From: Hyphomicrobiales bacterium
Lineage (GTDB): Bacteria; Pseudomonadota; Alphaproteobacteria; Rhizobiales; NORP267
DNA: 37,365 nt
Assembly: GCA_030688605.1 (NCBI GenBank)
Contig: JAUYJB010000043.1
Location: 1-37,365 of the forward strand
Reading direction: 5' to 3'
The translations under genes and the position numbers were made by a program. Of the stretch, positions 17,828 through 24,926 are shown one piece after another. The notes below the pieces were generated by a model. The model was not told the origin of the DNA, ran no database searches, and saw only the letters and a program-made list of their open reading frames with translations. Positions within the stretch are counted from its first letter, which is position 1. Every line of letters starts with the position of its first letter.

Positions 17828-18798
17828 CCGAAGTTCTTCCCGAATTCCGGGTGCTGCGCCCAAAAAGCGAGCAGGAAGCCATCGCCGCGCATCTGGAAAA
17901 CGAGCGCGCGCGGTTTATATCCGGCGGCACCGACCTGATCCCCAATGTGCGCCGCGGGCTCGGCGATCCCGCCGTGCTGGTCGACCTGACCGGCATCGAA
18001 GCGCTCAAGAAGATCGTTCGCTCCAAGACCGGAACGCGCATCGGCGCCGGCGTCACGCTGACCGAATTGGCCGAGAACAAGGACATCGCAAAGAGCTATC
18101 CCGCGCTCGTTACCGCGGCCTCCTCGATCGCCGGACCCGGCCACCGCAACGCCGGCACGGTGGGCGGCAATCTGTGCATCGACACGCGATGCGTCTTCTA
18201 CAATCAGAGCGAATGGTGGCGCCAATCCAACAATTACTGCCTCAAATACCAGGGTACGGTCTGCCATGTAGCGCCGAAGAGCACCTATTGCCACGCGGCC
18301 TTCAGCGGCGATCTCGCCCCGGTGCTGCTGGTGTTCGGCGCCAAGGTCGGGATTGCCGGCGCGGAGGGAACGAGGCAGGTGCCGCTGCCCGAGCTTTACG
18401 GCACCGACGGCCAGAACTATCTGGCGTTGCAGAGGGGCGAGTTCGTCACCGCCGTGCATCTGCCGGCCAAGGTTCGCCCGGCAAGCTATGAAAAGATGCG
18501 CGTGCGCGGGGCCATCGACTTTCCGCTCGCCGGCGTCGCCGTCGCCTTGACCCGCAAGGGCACGGCGGTGGAAAGCCTCGCCGTCGCCGTGACCGGCACC
18601 AACTCGCGCCCGTTCCTGGTCGCGGGCACCGAAGAGCTGGTCGGCGGGCCGCTCGACGAGGCGGCGCTCGAAAAGCTCGGCGACCTGGTCCAGAAACAGG
18701 TCTCGCCGATGCGCACCACAATCGTTTCCCCGTTTGGACGCCGGCGCATCGCCGCAGCCTTGGCGCGGCGCCAAGCGCATGCACTTTTCGAGCGGTGA
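17824..18798 (+). CDS. hcrB: 4-hydroxybenzoyl-CoA reductase, FAD and [4Fe-4S] beta subunit
   Basis: 324 residues. FAD-binding motifs [10 protein letters not shown] (31-40) and [10 protein letters not shown] (111-120) identify the CO dehydrogenase/xanthine-oxidase FAD subunit. An insertion follows with C123, C139, C147 and C156; this C-x15-C-x7-C-x8-C spacing is that of the extra [4Fe-4S] cluster unique to 4-hydroxybenzoyl-CoA reductase (in Thauera HcrB, as I recall, Cys 122, 138, 146 and 155). The cluster is thought to let electrons run in reverse of the usual hydroxylase direction. This is the strongest functional evidence in the window. The gene overlaps hcrA by four bases and its stop overlaps the DUF2249 gene start (TGATG). 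Confidence 0.93.
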   Translation: MTEVLPEFRVLRPKSEQEAIAAHLENERARFISGGTDLIPNVRRGLGDPAVLVDLTGIEALKKIVRSKTGTRIGAGVTLTELAENKDIAKSYPALVTAASSIAGPGHRNAGTVGGNLCIDTRCVFYNQSEWWRQSNNYCLKYQGTVCHVAPKSTYCHAAFSGDLAPVLLVFGAKVGIAGAEGTRQVPLPELYGTDGQNYLALQRGEFVTAVHLPAKVRPASYEKMRVRGAIDFPLAGVAVALTRKGTAVESLAVAVTGTNSRPFLVAGTEELVGGPLDEAALEKLGDLVQKQVSPMRTTIVSPFGRRRIAAALARRQAHALFER

Positions 18799-19367
18799 TG
18801 GCGCTTAAGGCTAAGCTCTTCAAGCGCAAACCGCCCAAATGGGTCACCGACGCCGGCGCGGCCAAGCGCCTCGACGCAAGGCCGATGATCGCGCGCGGCG
18901 AGGAGCCGCTGCGGCCGCTCATCGATCTTGCCGAGGGGATCGCCGCCGGCGGAACGCTGATCGTCGAGGCGCCGTTCGACCCCGCGCCGCTGCGCCGCAT
19001 GTTGTCGCACATGGGCTTCGAGGACCATGCCGAGGAGCTGGCGCCCGGCCATTGGCGCATCCATTTCCGCCGCCGCGCCGCAGCTGAAGCCGAAGCGGCG
19101 GCGAACGGAGCCAAGGCGGCGCGAATCTGGAGCGAGGCGGAGGTCTGGCACATCGATGTGCGCGGCCTGGAGCCGCCCGAGCCGATGCACGCCATTATCT
19201 CGCTGATCGAAACGCCCGCCGTCGGCGGCCCGGTCATCGTCCACCACGAGCGCGAGCCGGTCTATCTCTATCCGGAGCTGGCCGAGCGCGGCTGGCGCTG
19301 GGCGCAGATCGCCGGCGAGCCAGGCGAGGTCCGCCTGCGCCTCGACCGGGACGAAGAGGCCGAATGA
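18798..19367 (+). CDS. tandem DUF2249 protein
   Basis: 189 residues from the ATG at 18798 (a GTG immediately before is also in frame). It contains two copies of a TusA/SirA-like DUF2249 fold. Copy one spans about 25-95 (LDARPMI...GGTLIVEAPFDPAPLRRML...W-x-I-x-F), copy two about 112-185 (IDVRGLEPPEPMHAI...GGPVIVHHEREPVYLYPEL...GWRW). Neither copy has a Cys in the TusA position, so sulfur relay is unlikely. DUF2249 proteins often accompany hemerythrins, NnrS and NO/heme-copper proteins in anaerobic regulons, but the role is unknown. The gene overlaps hcrB and the next gene overlaps it (ATGA), so it is translated as part of the hcr unit. Confidence 0.8.
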   Translation: MALKAKLFKRKPPKWVTDAGAAKRLDARPMIARGEEPLRPLIDLAEGIAAGGTLIVEAPFDPAPLRRMLSHMGFEDHAEELAPGHWRIHFRRRAAAEAEAAANGAKAARIWSEAEVWHIDVRGLEPPEPMHAIISLIETPAVGGPVIVHHEREPVYLYPELAERGWRWAQIAGEPGEVRLRLDRDEEAE

Positions 19368-20644
19368 GTCTCGGCGCGGCCTTTCTCGGCGGCGCCAAGA
19401 GCCGGCTGTTGCCGGTCTCGATCCCGTTCCGCTTCTTTCTCGCCGGCATCGTCTTCCACATCCTGATGTGGTTCGCCCTTCTGCTCGCGGCCGGAGAGGC
19501 GCTCAACCATGCGGGAGGACTCGGGCCGACGCTCGGCGCCCTGCATTTTCTGACCCTCGGCGTGTTCGCGACGGTGGCCATCGGCGCGGCCTTGCAGATG
19601 CTCCCCGTCGCCACCCGACAGCCGATGCCGACCTCCTGGCCGATCCGCCTCGGCTTCTGGCTCTACGTCCCCGCCGTGCCGGTGCTGGTCCACGGCATGG
19701 CGAGCTACGATGTGACCCTGATGGCATGGGGCGGGGCGTTCGCCGGCTTCGGCATGCTGCTGCTGGCGGACCTTCTCGCCGACAATCTGCGCCGCGCCAG
19801 GAACCTGCCACTGGTCGCGGCCTATGGCTGGCTCGCCACCGTCTCGCTCGTCGCGCTGGTGCTCGCCGGACTTGCCCTGGTGTTCGATTTCGACCTCGCC
19901 TTCCTGCCCGATCATGCCGGCATCGCTTTGGCCCATGTCGTTCTCGCCGTGTTCGGCTTCATGGGCATGCTGGCGATAGGCTTCAGCCACATCCTGGTGC
20001 CGATGTTCGCCCTGTCGCCGGCGCCGCCGCGCACCATCGGCAAGGCGGGCTTCGTCCTGTGGGCGGGCGCGATCGGCTTCGCGGTGGCCGGCGCGCTGTT
20101 CGACAAGTCGGTGCTGTTCGCGGCCGGCGCGGCGCTGGCGCTTGCGGGCTCGGGCGTCTATCTGTGGACCATGGGCTGGGTCTGGCGCCGGCGGCTGCGC
20201 AAGCGACTGGGCCTCTCCTTCGTGCTGGTGCGGCTTTCCTGGGCGTTGCTCCCGGTCAGTCTCGCAATCGCGCTTGCCGCCAGCTTCGGGCTTGCCGGAG
20301 ACCGCGGGGCGACGCTAGCCGGCTTCCTCGCCCTGTGGGGCTGGCTTTTGACCTTCCTACTGGCCATCCTGCAGCGCATCATGCCGTTTCTCGCCTCCAT
20401 GCACGCCGTCAAGGTCGACGGCAAGCCGCCGCTCGTCTCCGAGCTTACGCCGGCGCTTCCCTTGCGCATCCACGCGCTCTGCCACGTCGCGGCGCTGATC
20501 CTCATTGCCGCCGGCATCGCGCTCGACCTTGCTCTTGCCGTCCGCCTCGGCGCGGTTGCAGGCCTTATCGGCAGCGTCGCCTTCGCGGCCTTTGCCTTCC
20601 CGCTCACGCGGCGGCTGTTCTTCACCGCCGCCCCGCCGGCCTAA
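19364..20644 (+). CDS. polytopic heme-copper/NnrS-like membrane protein
   Basis: 426 residues with about 11-12 hydrophobic segments from residue 20 to 418. Conserved-looking histidines lie in or at membrane segments: H32 (FHILMWF), H61 (ALHFLTLGVFATVAIGA), H184, H191 (ALAHVVLAVFGFMG) and H209 (GFSHILVPMF). The pattern H-x3-G-x6-GA in the second segment recalls NnrS and subunit I of heme-copper oxidases, but the protein is too divergent to call an oxidase and lacks the usual H-P-E-V/Y catalytic set. Partner genes for cytochrome c or subunit II are absent. It overlaps the DUF2249 gene by four bases and so ends a five-gene overlapping hcr operon. Role unknown; heme-containing sensor, NO-handling protein or electron-transfer partner are possibilities. 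Confidence 0.65.
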   Translation: MSLGAAFLGGAKSRLLPVSIPFRFFLAGIVFHILMWFALLLAAGEALNHAGGLGPTLGALHFLTLGVFATVAIGAALQMLPVATRQPMPTSWPIRLGFWLYVPAVPVLVHGMASYDVTLMAWGGAFAGFGMLLLADLLADNLRRARNLPLVAAYGWLATVSLVALVLAGLALVFDFDLAFLPDHAGIALAHVVLAVFGFMGMLAIGFSHILVPMFALSPAPPRTIGKAGFVLWAGAIGFAVAGALFDKSVLFAAGAALALAGSGVYLWTMGWVWRRRLRKRLGLSFVLVRLSWALLPVSLAIALAASFGLAGDRGATLAGFLALWGWLLTFLLAILQRIMPFLASMHAVKVDGKPPLVSELTPALPLRIHALCHVAALILIAAGIALDLALAVRLGAVAGLIGSVAFAAFAFPLTRRLFFTAAPPA

Positions 20645-20692
20645 GATCGCCGCCGCTGTGCCTTGCCGCCGGATTCGTGACAGAATTGATCG

Positions 20693-21676
20693 ATGGACCA
20701 TGAGAACCGCCGGGACACTCGCTGCCCGTATGGCGACTCGCTTGCCGAGGCGGTGATCGCCAGCCTCCGGCAGCCTGTCCTGGTGCTGAACGAATCGCTG
20801 GCGGTGGAGAAGGTCAATCCCGCCTTCCTTCGCACGTTCCGCACCACCGTGGAGGGAACGATCGGCCAGCCGATTTACGATCTCGGCGAGGGAGAATGGA
20901 ACATTCCGCCGTTGCGGACGTTGCTGGAGGATATTCTTCCGAGGGAAAGAAGCATCGATGACTTCGAGATGCGGCATGAGTTCGCGCAAATCGCAGAGCG
21001 GATCATGCTGCTCAATGCACGCCGGATCGGGCGACGCAACCTGATCCTGCTCGTGATCGAGGACATTACCGAGCGCAAAGAGGCGCAGGAACGCCAGCAG
21101 ATGCTGATGAGCGAGTTGAGCCACAGGGTCAAGAATCTGCTCGCGCTGGTCGATTCCATGGCCTCCCAGACCCTTGCCAAGAGCCGTTCGCTGAAGGATT
21201 TTGGCGAGGCGTTTCACGGCCGCATCCGCACGGTGGCGCGCTCTCACGGGCGCCTGTTCGCAAGCGAATGGACCAGCGCCGATATCGAAGAGCTGGTGCG
21301 GGAGACGTTCGACGGCTGCGCGATCGATGCCTTCCGCGTCGACATGGACGGCGAGCGCGTGATCCTGGCCCCGGACCACGCCATGGCGCTCAACCTGACA
21401 ATTCACGAATTATGCACCAATGCGGTCAAGTATGGGGCCCTGTCCGTTCCCACCGGCAGGGTCCGCATGCGGTGGTCGGTGGAGCAGCGCGACGGCGCCC
21501 GCTGGATCCGACTTGAATGGCGGGAAAGCGGCGGACCGAGGGTCAGACAGCCGAGGCGCAAGGGGTACGGGACGCGATTGATCGAAACACTGTGTCCCTA
21601 TGAGCTCGCGGGCGAGATCGATCTTCAGTACAGGCCGGACGGACTCGTTTGCGCGCTGGCGTTTCCGCTTGAGTGA
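20693..21676 (+). CDS. PAS-HWE sensor histidine kinase
   Basis: 327 residues, no membrane segments, so cytosolic. A PAS domain occupies about 15-130 (EAVIASLRQPVLVLNESLAVEKVNPAF..., ending IEDITERK). The HWE dimerisation box follows (ELSHRVKNLLALVDSMASQT, H144 phospho-acceptor), then the ATPase domain with N-box HELCTNAVKYGALS, the W-x-E signature LEWRESGGP that names the family, and a G-box GYGTRLIE. The PAS could bind heme or flavin but no diagnostic residue is evident. The response regulator 61 bases downstream is the likely partner. Placement between the hcr unit and a hemerythrin gene suggests sensing of oxygen, NO or redox state; that is inference. Confidence 0.9.
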   Translation: MDHENRRDTRCPYGDSLAEAVIASLRQPVLVLNESLAVEKVNPAFLRTFRTTVEGTIGQPIYDLGEGEWNIPPLRTLLEDILPRERSIDDFEMRHEFAQIAERIMLLNARRIGRRNLILLVIEDITERKEAQERQQMLMSELSHRVKNLLALVDSMASQTLAKSRSLKDFGEAFHGRIRTVARSHGRLFASEWTSADIEELVRETFDGCAIDAFRVDMDGERVILAPDHAMALNLTIHELCTNAVKYGALSVPTGRVRMRWSVEQRDGARWIRLEWRESGGPRVRQPRRKGYGTRLIETLCPYELAGEIDLQYRPDGLVCALAFPLE

Positions 21677-21737
21677 ATTGCGGTATCGGTGGAACGGTCG
21701 CCCATGCGGCGGCAAGTTCCAGAAACGAAGTAGTGTA

Positions 21738-22127
21738 ATGACGTTGGCCGAAGCGAAGCCCGACATTGCCGGAAAAAATATCCTGATCGTCGAGGATGAG
21801 CTGCTTCTCGCGCTCGATCTGCAATCGATCGTGGAGGATCTCGGCGCCGTCGTCCTCGGCCCGGCATCGTCGATCGAAACGGCAATGGCCCTGCTCGGCA
21901 AAGACGCGCCGGACGCGGCGCTGCTCGACGCCAATCTTCGGGGCAGCCGGGTAACGCCGGTCGCCGAGGCACTCAAAGAGCGCAATATCCCCTTCGTGAT
22001 GGTCACCGGCTATGGACGCTTGGCAATGGCCGAAGCGATCCTGGAGGAAGCGCCGCGCGTGCGAAAGCCGTTCAGCCCGGAGGATATCCGCGCCGCTCTC
22101 GCCGACCTGCTCGACACCTCGCCTTAA
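21738..22127 (+). CDS. single-domain response regulator
   Basis: 129 residues from the ATG at 21738. A receiver domain only: acidic pair E19-D20, phospho-acceptor D64 (ALLDANLRG), T90 (VMVTGYG) and K110 (VRKPFSP), all in place. There is no DNA-binding or enzyme output domain, so it works by protein contacts or as a phosphate sink, as many partners of HWE kinases do. It follows the PAS-HWE kinase by 61 bases on the same strand. No strong ribosome binding site is seen before the ATG; a longer reading overlaps the kinase in another frame and is rejected. Confidence 0.88.
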   Translation: MTLAEAKPDIAGKNILIVEDELLLALDLQSIVEDLGAVVLGPASSIETAMALLGKDAPDAALLDANLRGSRVTPVAEALKERNIPFVMVTGYGRLAMAEAILEEAPRVRKPFSPEDIRAALADLLDTSP

Positions 22128-22231
22128 GAGCGGCACCCGCAGCCGGCCCGCCGCGCGGTAACATGTGTCCACGCACAAAGAAAAGGCTCAGGGAAAGGAC
22201 AATTTGCCGCCGTTCGAGCCGCTCCGGCCGG

Positions 22232-22260
22232 TTGCCTCGTCGATTAATCCGTATTATAGT
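22232..22260 (+). promoter_or_regulatory. candidate promoter of the hemerythrin gene
   Basis: TTGCCT at 22232-22237, a 17-base spacer and TATAGT at 22255-22260 make a good match to the housekeeping promoter. The start would be near 22267, 37 bases before the hemerythrin ATG. The FNR-type box at 22275 lies just downstream of this start. Confidence 0.45.
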
Positions 22261-22274
22261 ACCGAATTAGTTAT

Positions 22275-22288
22275 TTGAACCGCTTCAA
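22275..22288 (+). promoter_or_regulatory. perfect FNR/CRP-type palindrome before the hemerythrin gene
   Basis: TTGAA-CCGC-TTCAA is a perfect inverted repeat and fits TTGA-N6-TCAA, the site read by FNR/FixK/Dnr-type proteins with an E-x2-S-R helix. It ends 15 bases before the hemerythrin ATG. Relative to the candidate promoter it lies at about +8 to +21, where binding would repress rather than activate, unless another start is used. Confidence 0.6.
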
Positions 22289-22303
22289 CGCAAGGTAAGC
22301 CTC

Positions 22304-22807
22304 ATGGACTTCGCGCGACACATCACTCGCACCCTGCACGACGAGCATCTGGCGACCATCGCCCTCATCAACCGGATGGAAGACCGCATCGTGGCGCACC
22401 GGCCGGGCAACCCGCCGGACGCCGCCGACCCGGAGGTCGCCAAACTTCTGCGCGACATCGCAAGCTCCGTGGAGGCGGAGATCAAATCCCATTTCGCCTT
22501 CGAGGAGGGCTCGCTGTTCCCGCGCCTCGAGGAGAGGGGAGACGGCGGCATCGGCGAATTGCTGACCGAAGAGCATCGCGTCGTGCTGCCGATCGGCGAG
22601 CGGCTGGTGGCGCTCGCCCGCGCCGCCCGCGAGAACGGCTTCAACGCCGAGAGCTGGGCCGAGTTCCGCCGCCTCGCCGGCGAGTTCGTCGAGCGCATGA
22701 TCGCCCATATCCAGAAGGAGGAAATGGGCCTGTTGCCGGTTCTCGACGACATTATTGACGAGGATCAAGACGCCGAGCTCAGCACCGCTTACGCTATGAG
22801 CCGGTAG
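22304..22807 (+). CDS. hemerythrin HHE-domain protein
   Basis: 167 residues from the ATG at 22304, with AAGG ten bases upstream. It is an all-helical HHE cation-binding protein. The candidate diiron ligands are in place: H12/H15 in LHDEHLATI, H63 and E67 in SHFAFEE, H91 in TEEHRVVLPI, and H135 and E139 in MIAHIQKEE. Such proteins bind oxygen, NO or help repair iron-sulfur clusters; those beside DUF2249 or NnrS genes are usually tied to nitrosative or low-oxygen response. It is the first of three same-strand genes with two GNATs (32- and 28-base gaps) and has an FNR-type box at its 5' end. Confidence 0.9.
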   Translation: MDFARHITRTLHDEHLATIALINRMEDRIVAHRPGNPPDAADPEVAKLLRDIASSVEAEIKSHFAFEEGSLFPRLEERGDGGIGELLTEEHRVVLPIGERLVALARAARENGFNAESWAEFRRLAGEFVERMIAHIQKEEMGLLPVLDDIIDEDQDAELSTAYAMSR

Positions 22808-22839
22808 CAGGCAGCGCCGGCTCCGGGAGGCCGAACCCC

Positions 22840-23310
22840 ATGGCAAGCAAGACCAACGAAATGATCGTCCGGCCGCTCGAAGCGGCGGATCTCGAAGCCG
22901 TCATCGCCATCGACACGGCGACCGCGGGACGGGCGCGCAACGGCTTCTTCGAACGCCGCTTCGCCGCCGCGGCCAAGGACCCGAAACGGTTCGTCTATGT
23001 CGGCGCCGCCGACAATGGCGCGCTCAAGGGCTTCGCCTTGGTCCGCATTCTCGCCGGCGAATACGGCACGGCCGATGAGATCGCGGTGCTCGACGCCATC
23101 GGCGTGGAGCCTGCGGCGCAGGGCCAGGGCATCGGCCAGGCGCTGTTGACGCGGATCGACGAAGCCATGCGCGAGAAGAACATCCGCGAGGTGCGCACCC
23201 AGACCGACTGGACCAGCCACGAGCTGCTCGGCTTCCTCGAAGCGGCGGGATTCGAGCTGGCGCCGTGGCTGGTGCTGTCGCGTGACGTCAGCCACCCGGC
23301 CGACTGGTAG
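22840..23310 (+). CDS. GNAT-family N-acetyltransferase
   Basis: 156 residues; GGGAGG upstream supports the ATG at 22840. The GNAT core is clear: IVRPLEAADLEAVIAIDTATAGRAR at the start, the strand AVLDAIGVEPAAQGQGIGQALLTRI with the acetyl-CoA loop Q-G-Q-G-I-G-Q-A, and a C-terminal LGFLEAAGFELAP. The early phrase D-L-E-A-V-I-A-I-D is shared with the next GNAT (D-L-N-A-L-I-A-I-D), so the two arose by duplication. The acetyl-CoA loop is fully canonical, unlike in its neighbour. The substrate is unknown; protein lysine (for example CoA-ligase) acetylation is one possibility given the context. Confidence 0.9.
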   Translation: MASKTNEMIVRPLEAADLEAVIAIDTATAGRARNGFFERRFAAAAKDPKRFVYVGAADNGALKGFALVRILAGEYGTADEIAVLDAIGVEPAAQGQGIGQALLTRIDEAMREKNIREVRTQTDWTSHELLGFLEAAGFELAPWLVLSRDVSHPADW

Positions 23311-23338
23311 GCGCCGGACGACAAGGAGACCGCAGGCC

Positions 23339-23875
23339 ATGGCGAATCCCGGACCGCGCATTCCGCCCCGCGCCGACGAGGCGGCCGAGATCGACTATTC
23401 CCAGCCCGCCATCGACGATTTCGAGGCGCTGTCGCGCGACAGGCTGCCGGTGCGTTCGATGCGCGCGGAGGACCTTAACGCGCTGATCGCCATCGACCGG
23501 CGCATCACCGGCCGCGAACGGCGCGCCTATTACGAGCACAAGCTCGCCGAAACCATGGACGAGACCGGCGTGCGGGTTTCCCTCGTCGCCGAGCAGGACG
23601 GACGCCCGGTCGGCTTCATCATGGCACGGGTCGATTTCGGCGAGTTCGGCCGCACCGACCCGGAGGCCGTCATCGACACGATCGGCGTCGACCCGACGAG
23701 CACCCGCCAGGCCGTCGGTACGGCGATGATGTCGCAGCTGATGGTCAACCTGATGGCGCTTCAGGTCGAGCGGGTGCGCACCGAGGTCGTCTGGAACAAT
23801 TACCCGCTGACCTCCTTTCTGGAACATTGCGGTTTCAAGCCGGCGCAGCGGCTGGCGCTCAAACGAACGATCTAG
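23339..23875 (+). CDS. GNAT-family N-acetyltransferase, divergent acetyl-CoA loop
   Basis: 178 residues from the ATG at 23339, with AAGGAG ten bases upstream; a GTG at 23282 in frame overlaps the previous gene and is rejected. A 40-residue N-terminal extension precedes the GNAT core (VRSMRAEDLNALIAIDRRITGRERRAYY). The core strand VIDTIGVDPTSTRQAVGTAMMSQL has the loop R-Q-A-V-G-T-A rather than Q/R-x2-G-x-G/A, losing the first glycine; acetyl-CoA binding may be weaker. It is a tandem paralogue of the upstream GNAT. Its stop codon TAG forms the first bases of the dispersed repeat TAGAGCGGTTC. Confidence 0.87.
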   Translation: MANPGPRIPPRADEAAEIDYSQPAIDDFEALSRDRLPVRSMRAEDLNALIAIDRRITGRERRAYYEHKLAETMDETGVRVSLVAEQDGRPVGFIMARVDFGEFGRTDPEAVIDTIGVDPTSTRQAVGTAMMSQLMVNLMALQVERVRTEVVWNNYPLTSFLEHCGFKPAQRLALKRTI

Positions 23876-23883
23876 AGCGGTTC
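23873..23883 (+). repeat. dispersed repeat TAGAGCGGTTC, copy 1
   Basis: TAGAGCGGTTC occurs here, at 30244 and at 32038 (AGAGCGGTTC also at 30228). Here and at 32038 the TAG is the stop codon of the upstream gene. Similar 'tagagcggttc' pieces are common between genes in Hyphomicrobiales, as I recall. The flanks diverge after 11 bases here. Confidence 0.5.
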
Positions 23884-24194
23884 GTTGACCGCAGTCCTGT
23901 TCACACCGTTAAAGAGCAGGAGGGCAAGCTTCGCCCACGGGCAGCCCCGCCATAGTGCGGGACGAGCGGCCCCTGGACGCCCTCCCCGGGCGGCCGCGCC
24001 GACTCAATAAATGCAGACCCGCCGGAGGCGCCGCTCCTCTCCCCGTGGGCGGTGTCGGATCCGGACCACGCCCCCGCACGGAAGAAGATGCGTCCGAGTC
24101 TAAGGGCGCTCCGGAGAGCGGCGATAACTTTGCCGGAAAAAATTGTTGCCGGTTAACGGAAGGTTAAGATGGGGCAAGGGCGTTGCCTTCCTCG

Positions 24195-24215
24195 CCTCCC
24201 CCCTTGCGGGGGAGG
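24195..24215. repeat. REP-like palindrome
   Basis: CCTCCCCC / GGGGGAGG, 8-bp perfect stem with loop CTTGC. It opens a cluster of palindromes in the 1,330-base gene-free stretch 23876-25205. A related palindrome lies at 24365. Confidence 0.75.
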
Positions 24216-24364
24216 CCGGGCGCCGGAGCGCCGGCGAGGGCGGCAGGGAGGGGGGTCAAGGCGAGTGGGCCGAAACGCGAGTCCGGCAGCACAAGAAGCG
24301 GCTGCTCCGCTCACCCCCACCCAGCTTCGGCTAAGCTCGCCTGCGGCCCGCCAAGCCTGTACAT

Positions 24365-24387
24365 CCCTCCCCCGTCAAGGGGGAGGG
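24365..24387. repeat. REP-like palindrome
   Basis: CCCTCCCCC / GGGGGAGGG, 9-bp perfect stem with loop GTCAA. It is nearly the same sequence as the palindrome at 24195, and the two flank about 150 bases with further G/C-rich pairs, like a compound intergenic element. Confidence 0.75.
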
Positions 24388-24419
24388 GAAGTTTGGTTTG
24401 GGGCTTCCCTCCTCTGGTC

Positions 24420-24451
24420 ATCCCGGCCGAAGCGGAGCGGAGAGCCGGGAT
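24420..24451. repeat. REP-like palindrome
   Basis: ATCCCGGC / GCCGGGAT, 8-bp stem around a 16-base purine-rich centre (CGAAGCGGAGCGGAGA). 'Cccggccgaagcggagcggagagccggga'-type elements are a familiar intergenic repeat of this bacterial order. Confidence 0.75.
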
Positions 24452-24494
24452 CCAGTAACCTCCAGCGTCAATGATCGGGCTCGGCGGATACTGG

Positions 24495-24517
24495 GTCACC
24501 CGGTCAAGCCGGGTGAC
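24495..24517. repeat. REP-like palindrome
   Basis: GTCACCCGG / CCGGGTGAC, 9-bp perfect stem with loop TCAAG, followed by GACGA. The right half reappears in modified form at 24643. Confidence 0.75.
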
Positions 24518-24561
24518 GACGAATGAGGGTTGATCGAAGCCCTGCCCTCCCTCCTTTGCCG

Positions 24562-24582
24562 TTGCCGGGCCCGACCCGGCAA
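24562..24582. repeat. REP-like palindrome
   Basis: TTGCCGGG / CCCGGCAA, 8-bp perfect stem with loop CCCGA. Confidence 0.7.
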
Positions 24583-24642
24583 TCCATGCGGTCCTGCCGC
24601 GATTTCACACGGTCCAAAGGTATCGGCGGCCTCTCATCATGG

Positions 24643-24665
24643 ACCCGCGGGTCGAGCCGGCGGGT
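24643..24665. repeat. imperfect REP-like palindrome
   Basis: ACCCGC / GCGGGT outer stem with a GG/CC inner pair and one bulge. Loop and right flank (GTCGAGC, GGGTGACGACG) match the palindrome at 24495, so it is a second, decayed copy. Confidence 0.6.
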
Positions 24666-24869
24666 GACGACGCCGTAAGAGGGACCGCCCCGGCCGTCGC
24701 TTGTCCGGGATGACGGATTAGGGGGAAAGCCTAGATCCACCAGTCCACCCTCCCCGTCAGCCGGAAGGAATATGGCGCCACGGCAACGGCGATATGTCGC
24801 GGCCATCGGCTTCGGCTGGGATTTCTTCCGCTTTGTCGGGAACCACCGCGCGGCTGCGGGAAAAAACCG

Positions 24870-24899
24870 TTGCCCGTTGCCGTTCCCGACGGCTAAAAT
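24870..24899 (+). promoter_or_regulatory. candidate promoter of the crotonase-ligase operon
   Basis: TTGCCC at 24870-24875, an 18-base spacer and TAAAAT at 24894-24899 make a fair housekeeping promoter. The predicted start near 24906 falls inside the palindromic operator at 24905-24922. The leader to the GTG at 25206 would be about 300 bases, which contains no other gene I can support. Confidence 0.5.
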
Positions 24900-24904
24900 G
24901 CCGG

Positions 24905-24922
24905 TGAATGAATGCTCATTCA
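24905..24922. promoter_or_regulatory. perfect TetR-type operator palindrome
   Basis: TGAATGA-ATGC-TCATTCA is an 18-base perfect inverted repeat with a four-base centre. TGAATGA...TCATTCA operators are typical of TetR-family repressors that control acyl-CoA and fatty-acid-type catabolic operons. It overlaps the predicted transcription start of the operon that begins at 25206, where a bound repressor would block initiation. No TetR gene lies in the window. A single half-site-like TTGAATGA recurs at about 24947. Confidence 0.7.
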
Positions 24923-24926
24923 ACGA

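Noticed and set aside
24195-24665. CRISPR array
   Set aside because: The repeats are palindromes of several types with irregular spacing and no constant spacer length; no cas genes.
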